Assembly: GCA_052180195.1 (NCBI GenBank)
Contig: CP197469.1
From: Gottfriedia sp002574545
GTDB lineage: Bacteria > Bacillota > Bacilli > Bacillales > Bacillaceae_G
Length of the DNA stretch: 64,000 bases
Reading direction: 5' to 3' (one strand)
The notes under the pieces are model-generated. The model made no database searches, was not told the DNA's origin, and was given only the letters and a program-made list of their open reading frames with translations. This document shows, in pieces, positions 41,965 through 50,395 of the stretch (the first letter of the stretch is position 1; each line of letters opens with the position of its first letter). The position numbers were made by a program, and so were the translations under genes.

Positions 41965-43074
41965 ATGATAAAAAATTACAAGAATAATAAATGGACCCAA
42001 CTTTTATTTACTTTAACCATTGCAATAATCGGTGGATTTTTATTTCAATCGATTAATCTACCAATACCTTGGCTCCTTGGACCAATGTTTTTTGTCCTTA
42101 TACTTTCTAAAATAAAAGGGATTAAATTGTATTGGCCAAGTAAAATTCGAGATACAGCCATGATCATAATCGGCTACACAATTGGGCTATCATTTACAGC
42201 CTCTACCTTTATTCAAATTGGTCATCAAATAACTTCTATGATTTTGATGACCTTTTTACTCATCCTTTTTACAATTACAATTTCAATCATCATTTCAAAA
42301 GTATTTAAAATACATTATCCAACTGTATTGCTAGGTAGCATTCCTGGTGGCCTTAGCCAAATGATTGCTCTAGCAGAAGAAATTAAAGATATTGACTTTA
42401 CAATTGTCACTTTCTTACAAATTTCCAGGCTAATGATGATTATTTTTATGGTCCCATTATTAATTTTCAGTCCTTTTTTTAATGTACATAAAAGTTCAAT
42501 TTCAGAAGCCATTCAACACACTTCAGCTAGCTGGCATGGCTTATATCCAAACATCATAATTTTTGCTATTTTTTGTACATTACTTGGAATATTAGGGAAG
42601 AAAATAAATTTTCCAACAGCATTACTTTTAGGACCAATGATTGCTACCATTATCCTTAATTTATCTGGACTCCATGGACCTGCATTACCATCTGTTATTC
42701 TAGATTGCTCTCAGCTGATGATGGGAAGTTATATTGGCTTATTATTAAAACCAGAAAACTTAAATAACAAATTAAAGATCATTTTCGTTTCAATCTTAAG
42801 TGGTATCATTTTATTAACATTTTCACTTTTATCTAGTCTATTTTTAACACATATTCACACCATTGATCTAATCAGTGCCTTACTAAGCTTAGCTCCCGGT
42901 GGAATGGATCAAATGGCATTAATTGCGAAAGAAGTAGATGCAGATATAACTGTCATCATGTGTTATCAACTATTCAGAACATTATTCATATTTATCGTAG
43001 TACCCTATTTACTAAGATATATTTTTAGGGCAAAAATCCAAGAAAGTAACTTAAAACGAATAAGTAACGAATAA
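41965..43074 (+). CDS. AbrB-family membrane protein (PF05145 type)
   Basis: A 369-residue polytopic membrane protein with about ten helices in two internal repeats. Each repeat has the signature proline/glycine stretch (NLPIPWLLGPMFF and NFPTALLLGPMIA), followed later by SIPGGLSQMIALAEE and SLAPGGMDQMALIAKE. This is the family named after E. coli AbrB, a putative regulator of aidB. It is a membrane protein and is not related to the DNA-binding AbrB of Bacillus. The transport or signalling role is unknown. I start at the ATG at 41965 behind AAGTGAG; a TTG six codons earlier overlaps that site. Confidence 0.82.
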   Translation: MIKNYKNNKWTQLLFTLTIAIIGGFLFQSINLPIPWLLGPMFFVLILSKIKGIKLYWPSKIRDTAMIIIGYTIGLSFTASTFIQIGHQITSMILMTFLLILFTITISIIISKVFKIHYPTVLLGSIPGGLSQMIALAEEIKDIDFTIVTFLQISRLMMIIFMVPLLIFSPFFNVHKSSISEAIQHTSASWHGLYPNIIIFAIFCTLLGILGKKINFPTALLLGPMIATIILNLSGLHGPALPSVILDCSQLMMGSYIGLLLKPENLNNKLKIIFVSILSGIILLTFSLLSSLFLTHIHTIDLISALLSLAPGGMDQMALIAKEVDADITVIMCYQLFRTLFIFIVVPYLLRYIFRAKIQESNLKRISNE

Positions 43075-43076
43075 AA

Positions 43077-43108
43077 AAAAGCAAGGAATATAAACGTTCC
43101 TTGCTTTT
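43077..43108 (+). terminator. bidirectional terminator
   Basis: A 12-bp perfect stem AAAAGCAAGGAA / TTCCTTGCTTTT with an 8-base loop, directly after the AbrB-family stop and touching the stop of the convergent SDR gene. Confidence 0.93.
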
Positions 43109-43854
43109 TACTCTTCATAAATCATTTTTCTAGTCATTCCACCATCAATTATGATATTTTGACCATTTATAAAGTTATTTTCTGGATCAGCTAGATAAAT
43201 ACAAGCTTTCGCTATATCCTCAGGCTTGCCTACTCGATTTGACCAATGTTGAGTATGATCAGTTTCTTTTAATTGTTCATTTTCGTCAACTTGTATCCAT
43301 CCAGGGCTAATGCAGTTTACTGTTATACCATTTGGCTGAAGCGTTGCAGCTAATGAATGGGTAATTGATACAATTCCACCTTTTGATGCTGCATAAGCTT
43401 CTGAATTTGGCTCTGACATGATCGCTCTTGTTGATGCCATATTTATGATTCTCGCACCATTATTCATCACTTTTGCAGCTTCTCTAGATGAAATAAAAAC
43501 GCTCCTTAAATTTGTATTTATTACTTTATCCCATTCATTTGTTGATAAACTCAAAAATGGCATAAAAGCTGAAATTCCTGCATTATTAATTAAAATATCA
43601 AGCTTACCAACTTGATCAATAACTGTGCCAATTAGATTGATAATGTCCCCTTCTATACTAACATCCGTCTTAAAGAATATTGCTCTCCCACCGTTTTCTT
43701 CAATTCTCTTTACAACTCTATTACCATTTATCTCATCAACATCCGCTATAAAAACAATTGCTCCTAATCTTCCAAATGCAATTGCAATACCCTCTCCAAT
43801 TCCATTTGCACCACCTGTGATAATAATTGATTTCCCTTTAAATTTTTCCTTCAA
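43108..43854 (-). CDS. short-chain dehydrogenase/reductase (SDR)
   Basis: A 248-residue classical SDR. The NAD(P) motif TGGANGIGEG is at residues 13-22, NNAG near 90 and the catalytic YAASKGG near 153, with the preceding serine in NMASTRA and C-terminal CISPGWI. The aspartate in FIADVD after the second strand suggests preference for NAD. The substrate is unknown. The start is a TTG at 43854, eight bases after AGAGG; the nearby ATG is out of frame and hits a stop after seven codons. It is a single gene between an AbrB-family and a MarR gene. Confidence 0.88.
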   Translation of the reverse strand: MKEKFKGKSIIITGGANGIGEGIAIAFGRLGAIVFIADVDEINGNRVVKRIEENGGRAIFFKTDVSIEGDIINLIGTVIDQVGKLDILINNAGISAFMPFLSLSTNEWDKVINTNLRSVFISSREAAKVMNNGARIINMASTRAIMSEPNSEAYAASKGGIVSITHSLAATLQPNGITVNCISPGWIQVDENEQLKETDHTQHWSNRVGKPEDIAKACIYLADPENNFINGQNIIIDGGMTRKMIYEE

Positions 43855-43912
43855 TTTTCATACCTCTTTTTAAAATTAGTCTATTATTATTATTTCCACC
43901 CTTTACAAAAAA

Positions 43913-43935
43913 AGCCGTCAAATGACATGACGGCT
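43913..43935 (-). terminator. terminator of the MarR gene
   Basis: An 8-bp stem AGCCGTCA / TGACGGCT with a 7-base loop and T7 on the minus strand. Confidence 0.88.
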
Positions 43936-43966
43936 ATTAGTATGATTTAATTCGAACTAAGTTATC

Positions 43967-44416
43967 TCAACATTGAGGTTGATTATTACTTAATCCAATT
44001 TTCTTTAATAAATAAATCAACATATCTTTTTCAACTGAATTTAACCTAGAAAATAAGCTATGAATCATTTCACTATGAGCTGGAAAGATACAACTAATTA
44101 CTCTTCTCCCCTCGTCAGTCAAAGCTGCAAAAATAACTCGTCGATCTGTTGGACAATGAATGCGTTTAATATATCCCCTTGACTCTAATTTATCTAATAC
44201 ATACGTCATGTTTCCACTGGAGATTAAGATTCTTTTTCCAATTTGTTGAATTGGCTGATCTCCTTTATGATAAAGCAATTCTAGCACTGCAAATTCAGTT
44301 AAATTCAAACCAAAACATTTGATATTATTAAAAGAAGCATCAGTCAAAAAACGATTTGCTTTACAAATTTCAGAAAATAATTGGAGCGAATTAGTTGAAA
44401 TTTCATTTTCATCCAT
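43967..44416 (-). CDS. MarR-family transcriptional regulator
   Basis: A 149-residue winged helix regulator. The DNA-binding region runs from FAVLELLYHKGDQPIQQIGK through the recognition helix SSGNMTYVLDKLESRGYI to the wing RIHCPTDRRVIFAALTDEGRR, the MarR signature. The N-terminal and C-terminal helices form the dimer interface. Ligand and targets are not known. The upstream 400-bp region, which contains a tandem repeat, separates it from the divergent nitrilase gene. The ribosome binding site is AAGGGG. Confidence 0.9.
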   Translation of the reverse strand: MDENEISTNSLQLFSEICKANRFLTDASFNNIKCFGLNLTEFAVLELLYHKGDQPIQQIGKRILISSGNMTYVLDKLESRGYIKRIHCPTDRRVIFAALTDEGRRVISCIFPAHSEMIHSLFSRLNSVEKDMLIYLLKKIGLSNNQPQC

Positions 44417-44582
44417 TTCATATCAACCCCTTTCGATTATCTTGAATTAAAGATAATTTTAAAGTATTTATCGAAAGTAGTCAATTTCCTAGTACAGACT
44501 ATTTTAATTGAAAAATGACAATTGGTTTACATAATAATATTATTTGATTCACTTTCGAATCTCTTATTGAAGTATGTATTCT

Positions 44583-44695
44583 GAACCTGTTTTTTAGGAA
44601 CTAATTTTCTCATTTTTGCTGGTCTCCTTCCTCATGAACCTCTTTTGAGGAACTATATCTCCCATTTTTGCTGGTTTCCTTCCTTATGAACCTCC
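44583..44695. repeat. two-copy tandem repeat of about 53 bp plus a short third start
   Basis: Copy 1 (44583-44635) and copy 2 (44636-44687) share CATTTTTGCTGGT, CCTTCC and the flanks GAACCT and AGGAACTA, differing at about ten positions. A third copy starts at 44688 (GAACCTCC) and stops. On the minus strand each unit reads AACCAGCAAAAATG with purine-rich flanks. It lies between the MarR gene and the nitrilase gene and does not look coding. The rest of 44417-44828 shows no gene. Confidence 0.8.
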
Positions 44696-44828
44696 TCCAA
44701 ATAACGATCTTATTTAGACTATATTGAAAAGGAAAATTGTGGGTATCCTAACTGTAAGCATCAAATGCATTAGACCACTTAAAATGGTCCTTTAGTAAGC
44801 GAGACATTTATATTTAGGACGTGAGATT

Positions 44829-46376
44829 ATGTCAGAGACAGATATGTCAAAATATGAGAAGAAAATTGTAGTTCGAAATATTCGTATGGAAGATATTAGT
44901 GAAATTATGAGTTTATCAAATCGTTGTTTTCCTGGGATGGAAGGATGGAAACGGGAACAATTAGAAAGTCATATTCGCATTTTTCCTGAAGGTCAGTTTT
45001 GTGTTGAGTATGAGGATAAAATTATTGGTTCTTGTTCAAGTTTAATGGTTGACTTTGACGAATATGATGACCAGCACACTTGGAACGTCATAACTGATAA
45101 TGGTTATATTACAAATCATGATCCGAATGGATTTAATTTATATGGAATTGAAGTAATGGTTGATCCTGAATACCGTCGTATGAAAATTGGCCATCGTCTT
45201 TACGAAGCGAGAAAAGAGCTGGCTCGTCAATTAAATCTTCAAAGCATTATTATTGGTGGTCGTATTCCAAATTATCATAAATATAGAGATGAAATGACAC
45301 CAAGAGAATATGTAGCTGCAGTAGAAAAACACAGTATTTATGATCCTGTTTTATCATTTCAATTAATGGAAGGTTTTACAATTAAACGGATTAATACGCG
45401 TTATCTTCCGGATGATAAAGCATCAGATTCATTTGCCACTTTGATGGAATGGAGTAATATTGATTATCTTCCAAAATCTAAGCGGGTTTATCGCGCATCA
45501 TTCCCAGTTCGAATTTGCGCAATACAATACATGATGAAAAAAATTGAATCATTCTCTGATTTTACGAAACAGATCGAGTATTATGTTGACGTCGCCGCTG
45601 ACTTCGGTTCGGATTTTGCTGTTTTCCCAGAGTTATTTACAACACAATTGATGTCTTTTCTAGAAGAAAAACGTCCCGATCAAGCTGTTCGTAGGCTTGC
45701 AACTTATACTGAGCAATACATTGAACTTTTTACAGAACTTGCTGTACGTTACAATGTCAATATAATTGGGGGCTCTCATTTCGTCGAGGAAGAAGGTAAT
45801 ATCTACAATGTTGCTTATTTATTTAGACGGGATGGTACGATTGAAAAGCAATTAAAAATTCACGCAACTCCTAATGAGAGAAAATGGTGGGGAATATCAG
45901 AAGGAAATGAAATCCATGTGTTTGATACAGACTGTGGAAAAATCGCAATTCAAATCTGTTACGATATCGAGTTTCCGGAACTTGCTCGAATTGCAGTTGA
46001 TCAAGGAGCAAATATAATTTTCGTTCCATTTTGTACAGACGATCGCCAAGGTTATCTTCGTGTTCGTTATTGCGCTCAAGCAAGAGCAATCGAGAACCAA
46101 GTATATACTTGTATCGCAGGAACAGTTGGTAACTTAACACATGTAGAGAACATGGACATTCAATATGCTCAATCCGGTATTTTCTCCCCTTCTGATTTTG
46201 GCTTCGCAAGAGATGGCATTGTTGGAGAATGTGATGCCAATGTTGATACGGTCGTAGTAGGAGATGTTGACCTTGAAAAATTAAGACGTTCACGAAATAC
46301 AGGCTCAGTCCGTCAATTACGCGATCGCCGTCGTGATTTGTATCGAATTGAATTTAAGAATTTAAAGTTAGAATAA
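44829..46376 (+). CDS. bifunctional GNAT acetyltransferase / carbon-nitrogen hydrolase, YhcX-like
   Basis: A 515-residue fusion. Residues 12-200 form a GNAT domain with the acetyl-CoA loop RRMKIGHRLY at 116-125. Residues 225-505 form a nitrilase-superfamily amidase whose catalytic triad is E268 (FPELF), K343 (KIHATPNE) and C377 (QICYDIEFPE). The combination and length match B. subtilis YhcX. The reaction is unknown; the nitrilase half probably hydrolyses an amide. The ATG follows AGGACGTGAG. It is a single-gene unit divergent from the MarR gene. Confidence 0.88.
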   Translation: MSETDMSKYEKKIVVRNIRMEDISEIMSLSNRCFPGMEGWKREQLESHIRIFPEGQFCVEYEDKIIGSCSSLMVDFDEYDDQHTWNVITDNGYITNHDPNGFNLYGIEVMVDPEYRRMKIGHRLYEARKELARQLNLQSIIIGGRIPNYHKYRDEMTPREYVAAVEKHSIYDPVLSFQLMEGFTIKRINTRYLPDDKASDSFATLMEWSNIDYLPKSKRVYRASFPVRICAIQYMMKKIESFSDFTKQIEYYVDVAADFGSDFAVFPELFTTQLMSFLEEKRPDQAVRRLATYTEQYIELFTELAVRYNVNIIGGSHFVEEEGNIYNVAYLFRRDGTIEKQLKIHATPNERKWWGISEGNEIHVFDTDCGKIAIQICYDIEFPELARIAVDQGANIIFVPFCTDDRQGYLRVRYCAQARAIENQVYTCIAGTVGNLTHVENMDIQYAQSGIFSPSDFGFARDGIVGECDANVDTVVVGDVDLEKLRRSRNTGSVRQLRDRRRDLYRIEFKNLKLE

Positions 46377-46410
46377 AGATCTTGATTAATAAAAAATGAT
46401 ATTAAAAATT

Positions 46411-46440
46411 AAGCTCAGCCTAATATAGTATGCTGAGCTT
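46411..46440 (+). terminator. terminator after the GNAT-nitrilase gene
   Basis: A 9-bp perfect stem AAGCTCAGC / GCTGAGCTT with a 12-base loop and ATTTTATT tail. Confidence 0.88.
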
Positions 46441-46808
46441 ATTTTATTATGTAAATTCCTTTTTATTTAGGCACAAGTTTTACTATATTCTACCAATACT
46501 ATTAGACTCTTATCGTATTCTACTTTATTGTCTAATGGATTAAACAAATCAAACGATTACCCTTTGATCTATATAGAAATAATAATTTGACATATTTAGA
46601 CACAAACGGAAACATCTACTATTCTAAAAAAATGTTAAACTGAGTAATTTTTACTAAATATCTTTAAAAAGCACAAATTTATGTACGGTTCCGTTTTTTT
46701 ATGATATGTTTACATTATAATTTGATTATTCAGAAATAATTACAAATTTAAATTATCTGTCGAATTTTTATTTCTAATGAAATCTTTTAGCTATAAGGAG
46801 TGAAAGTT
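46441..46808. other. intergenic region before the nitroreductase gene
   Basis: About 370 bases without a gene. TATAAT near 46716-46721 is a possible -10 for the nitroreductase, but the -35 is poor. A pair ATTAGAC ... GTCTAAT around 46501-46537 is a weak, widely spaced dyad. I see nothing else. Confidence 0.35.
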
Positions 46809-47588
46809 TTGGAATTTAATGATGTATTACATGGACACAGATCAATTCGAGAATATGAGGATAAGGAAATAAGCCAAGAGCTGTTAGATCAAATATTAGA
46901 TGCAGGTATTCGTGCGTCATCAAGTGGCAATATGCAATCTTACTCGATTATTGTCACAAAAGATAAGGAAATTAGAAAGAAATTATATTCTGCACATATG
47001 GAGCAATCAATGGTAATTGATGCACCTATTCTTTTAACTTTTTGTGTGGACTTTAATCGAATGAGAAAATGGCTTTCGCTTAATGATGCACCGGTACATT
47101 TTGATAATTTCATGAGCTTTATGATTGGTGCCATTGATGCAACATTGGCATCTCAAAATTGTGCATTAGCAGCTGAAAATGCTGGTCTTGGTCTATGTTA
47201 TATGGGCTCTACACTTGCAAATTGCGATCAAATTGGAGAAATTCTTAACTTACCGCCAAATGTCGTACCAGTTGTCGGCTATTCATTAGGCTATCCAAAA
47301 GAAAATCCCCCATTACGTGACCGACTTCCAAGAAAAGGTCTAGTTCATTATGAACAATATAATGATTATTCGGATGAAGATATTCTTGAAATTTATAAAG
47401 AAAGAAATGAAAAAGGCTGGCAACGTTATATGGACGTTCCAAAGCTTAAAGAAATGACAGAACAGCTAGGATTAAAGAATTTAGCTCAAATTTATACAAT
47501 CGCAAAATATACACAAGAATCTCACCATGAGTATTCTCAAACAGTTTTAAACTATTTAGAGAAACAAAATTTTATGAACAATAAATGA
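46809..47588 (+). CDS. nitroreductase-family FMN oxidoreductase
   Basis: A 259-residue flavoprotein. The N-terminal HGHRSIREYEDKEISQELLDQIL with RASSSGNMQ marks the FMN-binding nitroreductase fold, AENAGLGLCYMGST is the second phosphate/flavin contact, and VVGYSLGYP follows. The extra C-terminal 70 residues (after PPLRDRLPRKGLVH) resemble the NfrA/FRP group, which reduces flavin, nitro compounds or disulfides with NAD(P)H. I start at a TTG at 46809, eight bases after AAGGAG; a GTG three codons earlier overlaps that site. It is a single-gene unit. Confidence 0.85.
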   Translation: MEFNDVLHGHRSIREYEDKEISQELLDQILDAGIRASSSGNMQSYSIIVTKDKEIRKKLYSAHMEQSMVIDAPILLTFCVDFNRMRKWLSLNDAPVHFDNFMSFMIGAIDATLASQNCALAAENAGLGLCYMGSTLANCDQIGEILNLPPNVVPVVGYSLGYPKENPPLRDRLPRKGLVHYEQYNDYSDEDILEIYKERNEKGWQRYMDVPKLKEMTEQLGLKNLAQIYTIAKYTQESHHEYSQTVLNYLEKQNFMNNK

Positions 47589-47600
47589 TCATTAAGTGTA

Positions 47601-47635
47601 AAAAAGTCGATTTCCAATTGTGGAATTGACTTTTT
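47601..47635 (+). terminator. bidirectional terminator
   Basis: Stem AAAAAGTC / GACTTTTT with an inner TTCC/GGAA pair. It separates the nitroreductase gene from the convergent methyltransferase gene. Confidence 0.82.
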
Positions 47636-47673
47636 TATATTTTCATTAGTTTATAGATTAATCGTTATTCTTC

Positions 47674-48339
47674 TCATTTATAAAGATATACATATAAACT
47701 GATCTCCTCTTGCTTTATGTTATAATTCTTAAATTCTGTTTCCTTTATAAAAAATTCAAAATTTTCTTTTGTATAAGCACCTTTTTTCAAGAATGTTTTA
47801 AATGCAAATTTTACAAAATACTTATCAAACCCCTTCATTCCAGTTTTTCTAATTTCACTTTCAATATCTTTGGCAGTTGCATTAAAATTCATGTCAATGA
47901 TCAGTGTTGTTCCTCCTGGTTTTAAAACCCTATACATTTCTTTAAGTGCTTTTACTGGATCCATAAAGTTCTTAAATGCAGCACTGCAAACAATAAAATC
48001 AAATGTGTTATCATCACAAGGTAGATTTGATGCATTTCCTTCTATAAAATCTACTAAAACATTTGCTTGTTTTGCATTATTTTTTTCGATGATAACGAAA
48101 TCTGGACTTAACTCTACCCCTGTAACAACAAAACCCATTTTTGCAAGTTCAATAGATAGATATCCTGGTCCGGGAGCTACTTCTAAAATCTTTGCACCAT
48201 CATGAACTAAAGATTTAATTTCAGTTGCATATTCTTGCATTTGTTTCAAACGGCTTTTTCGTGAATTTTTGTCATACCATTTTGCAGTATATCCATAAAT
48301 ACCAACATCTTTTTTCTTGCGCATATTTTTCATCATCAT
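47674..48339 (-). CDS. class I SAM-dependent methyltransferase
   Basis: About 221 residues. Motif I is ILEVAPGPGYLSIELA, followed by VTGVELSPDFV (acidic residue binding ribose), FIEGNASNLPCDDNTFDFIVC (motifs II and III) and the post-motif LKPGGTTLIID. This is a Methyltransf_11/25-type small-molecule methyltransferase; the substrate is unknown. Several ATG codons (48339, 48336, 48333) follow a loose AGGGTGG, so the exact start is uncertain by two codons. It is divergent from a TetR-family gene, and the region between holds three operator-like dyads, so it is probably the TetR target. Confidence 0.82.
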   Translation of the reverse strand: MMMKNMRKKKDVGIYGYTAKWYDKNSRKSRLKQMQEYATEIKSLVHDGAKILEVAPGPGYLSIELAKMGFVVTGVELSPDFVIIEKNNAKQANVLVDFIEGNASNLPCDDNTFDFIVCSAAFKNFMDPVKALKEMYRVLKPGGTTLIIDMNFNATAKDIESEIRKTGMKGFDKYFVKFAFKTFLKKGAYTKENFEFFIKETEFKNYNIKQEEISLYVYLYK

Positions 48340-48477
48340 ATCCACCCTATCTCTTTTTTATCTTCTCGCTCATTGTTCACATGCCTTATTATTTAAATTT
48401 TTATGAATTAACTTGTCGGTTATTTGTTTGACCTTTAATGTAGTTTATATTTCTAGTACAATAAGAGAACAAAACGT

Positions 48478-48528
48478 CTAACAATGTTAGTTACCTAACA
48501 CCGTTAGATTAACATCTAACACTGTTAG
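48478..48528. promoter_or_regulatory. three tandem operator-like dyads between methyltransferase and tetR
   Basis: The sequence CTAAC-N3-GTTAG occurs three times: 48478-48490, 48495-48507 and 48516-48528. Each is a 13-bp dyad with a centre of AAT, ACC or ACT, and the centres are 17 and 21 bp apart. The array lies just upstream of the TetR-family gene and about 140 bp before the divergent methyltransferase start. Autorepression and control of the neighbour are likely. Confidence 0.8.
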
Positions 48529-48564
48529 AGTCAATGACAATTATTAAATTTTTGGAGAGATTTT

Positions 48565-49146
48565 ATGGCGATAACGAAAGAAGCAATTGTAAAAGCATCC
48601 CTCGATATTTTGAATCGTGACGGAATAAGTAATTTATCAATGCGCACATTGGCAAAAGAGCTTGAGATCAAAGCGGCATCTTTATATTGGCATATTAAAG
48701 ATAAACAGGCATTATATGATTTAATTGCTGAGCAGTTAAATAATGAAATTGTCCTACCTGAAGAATTAGATGATCCCAAGGAAGCTTTAACAGCTCTAGC
48801 ATTTGAAGTGCGTAGAGTTTTATTAAAAACACGAGATGCAGTAGAAGTTTTTGCGCAATCAATGCCAACTACACCGAGTAGATTGAAAGCAGTCAAATTT
48901 ACATTAGAAAATTTGACTAAATATGGTGTCTCTGATAAGGACTGTTTAGTTGCTGGTAACCTTTTTAACAACTATGTCTTATCATTTGTAGCAGATGAAC
49001 ATCGTGCAAAGCAGTTCTCATTCACTCCAGAAGAAATAACGGCATTCACATCATTTTTTGGTGAACAGTATCAGTATAATTTTGATTTTGAAGAACAATT
49101 TCTATATGGATTAAGAGTAATATTTGCCGGATTACATACTGAATAA
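48565..49146 (+). CDS. TetR-family transcriptional regulator with TetR_C domain
   Basis: A 193-residue repressor. The helix-turn-helix is TKEAIVKASLDILNRDG, then LSMRTLAKELEIKAASLYWHIKDKQAL, very close to the tetracycline repressor pattern (SLYWHxKxKxxL). The C-terminal half (EVRRVLLKTRDAVEVFAQSMPTTPSRL) fits the TetR_C ligand domain. The ligand is unknown, and no TetA-type pump is adjacent; the divergent neighbour is a methyltransferase. TTGGAGAG precedes the ATG. Three CTAACnnnGTTAG dyads lie upstream. Confidence 0.9.
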   Translation: MAITKEAIVKASLDILNRDGISNLSMRTLAKELEIKAASLYWHIKDKQALYDLIAEQLNNEIVLPEELDDPKEALTALAFEVRRVLLKTRDAVEVFAQSMPTTPSRLKAVKFTLENLTKYGVSDKDCLVAGNLFNNYVLSFVADEHRAKQFSFTPEEITAFTSFFGEQYQYNFDFEEQFLYGLRVIFAGLHTE

Positions 49147-49180
49147 AAAAAGTCACATCTTATTTTCGATGTGACTTTTT
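49147..49180 (+). terminator. terminator after tetR
   Basis: A 13-bp perfect stem AAAAAGTCACATC / GATGTGACTTTTT with an 8-base loop, directly after the stop. Confidence 0.95.
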
Positions 49181-49285
49181 GGTGTATTATTTAGAAATTA
49201 CATAAAAATTTAATATTAACTTTCCTTGAAAAAAGATAGATTACATTAAATCGTACAAATCTTTCCCAGACAGATGAATTCCTCT

Positions 49286-49585
49286 TTAATCAAAACGTAC
49301 TGTATCAAAACCATCCAAAATGTCTTCTAATTCAGTTAAAAAATTTAATTGGACTGGATCTGGAATTTGCTGCATCCACTTTTTAACTTCAGGTAACTCT
49401 TGGGCTTCTTCTATATTTGTTGGTTTTGGATCAAGTGTTTCCCACCATTTCTTCATCTCATCAATAAATTCATAAAAGTAGCGTTCGAATCTTTCTGCCC
49501 ATTCTGCACCTTCATCATCAGTTGTTTTTTGCATCATACTCCAAGCTTCTATTGCTGTTTCAAAGTATTCATCGATCTTTTTCAT
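49286..49585 (-). CDS. small acidic hypothetical protein, 99 aa
   Basis: An acidic, tryptophan-rich cytoplasmic protein (MKKIDEYFETAIEAWSMM, FIDEMKKWWETLDPKP) predicted to be helical, with no signal or membrane segment and no cysteine. I do not recognise the family. The AAAGGAAA ribosome binding site and the codon use are normal for this genome, so it is probably real. It is followed, reading downstream, by an empty 100 bp and the convergent tetR terminator. Confidence 0.6.
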   Translation of the reverse strand: MKKIDEYFETAIEAWSMMQKTTDDEGAEWAERFERYFYEFIDEMKKWWETLDPKPTNIEEAQELPEVKKWMQQIPDPVQLNFLTELEDILDGFDTVRFD

Positions 49586-49649
49586 GTTATTTTCCTTTCT
49601 TGTTAAGTACTACTTACTCTTTATACTAGCTCTAATTTTAAACGGTAAT

Positions 49650-49817
49650 TTAAAATCTCGGTCGATCATTATTATGAGTCTGTCTTGTAATTTCTTCATG
49701 CAATTTTTGGCTTTCCGTTTTATCTGGTGCTTTTGTTCCAAATTTTTTTTGCATAAAGAAACCAAATGTAATGCTGACAACTATAAATCCCCAAAATAAA
49801 TAGCCAAATAGTGTCAA
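49650..49817 (-). CDS. small single-pass membrane protein, 55 aa
   Basis: From a TTG at 49817, eight bases behind AGGAGTG, the product starts with a membrane helix (MTLFGYLFWGFIVVSITFGFF), then a basic junction (MQKKFGTKAP) and a hydrophilic C-terminal tail rich in Q, N, H and R that should lie in the cytoplasm. A TTG seven codons upstream lies before the ribosome binding site and is rejected. The family is unknown to me. Confidence 0.55.
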   Translation of the reverse strand: MTLFGYLFWGFIVVSITFGFFMQKKFGTKAPDKTESQKLHEEITRQTHNNDRPRF

Positions 49818-49856
49818 TTCAATCACTCCTATCTTCAATTAATAGGCAAAATAAAA

Positions 49857-49873
49857 ATCGACTAGTCGTCGAT
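49857..49873 (-). terminator. short terminator hairpin
   Basis: A 6-bp stem ATCGAC / GTCGAT with a 5-base loop, then T5 on the minus strand, downstream of the 108-residue membrane protein gene. Confidence 0.5.
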
Positions 49874-49909
49874 CTTGGTGTATTATACGTAGCTGCTATC
49901 TTGATTATT

Positions 49910-50236
49910 TTATAACCTATGAATTAATTCATTCAAACCTGGTATTAAGATCATTATGATTGAGCAAGAAATTAAAAGTTTTGTGACTAGTTTAGTTAAT
50001 TTCTTCCTTCCTTTTCCATTATACCATCCACTGAATTGAAATTTATTTCGATATATGACAAATAGTAATACGAGTATACCAAAATAACACCACCATCCAG
50101 TATGAGTAAGATTCACGCCAATTGTATTATATATTTCTGATACTATTGTTGATAAAAAACCACCGAGTAATCCAAAGATCAATATAATTCTAATCACTTC
50201 TAGTATTAGTCCGAGTGAAACAGTTAATGCCTTCAT
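49910..50236 (-). CDS. hypothetical membrane protein, 108 aa
   Basis: A three-helix membrane protein: residues 6-32, 47-62 (WWCYFGILVLLFVIYR) and 84-102 (LLISCSIIMILIPGL), with a basic loop GWYNGKGRKKLTKLVTK between the second and third. No known motif. TAGGAGA precedes the ATG. It is divergent from pssA. The function is unknown. Confidence 0.6.
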   Translation of the reverse strand: MKALTVSLGLILEVIRIILIFGLLGGFLSTIVSEIYNTIGVNLTHTGWWCYFGILVLLFVIYRNKFQFSGWYNGKGRKKLTKLVTKLLISCSIIMILIPGLNELIHRL

Positions 50237-50395
50237 TAAGGTCTCCTATCTTCTTATTTTTATTTGTTCCTATATATTACTATTCGATATACGGTATTCT
50301 CACCCTTTTTTAATTTTACAAACTTGATAAAAAGATACTATGTAAGGTTTAAGCATAAAGTAAAAATAGTTAGAAAATACTATTGAAAGGTTTTA

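Noticed and set aside
41965..43074. AbrB transition-state DNA-binding regulator
   Set aside because: The shared name is a coincidence; this is a ten-helix membrane protein with no SpoVT/AbrB fold.
44583..44695. Possible CRISPR-like array
   Set aside because: Only two adjacent imperfect units without spacers and no cas genes; it is a plain tandem repeat.
45871..46293. 140-codon minus-strand frame opposite the nitrilase domain
   Set aside because: Shadow of the catalytic nitrilase region; composition is unnatural (Leu/His/Tyr-rich).
48531..48971. 146-codon minus-strand frame opposite tetR
   Set aside because: Complement of a well-supported TetR gene; no start signals.
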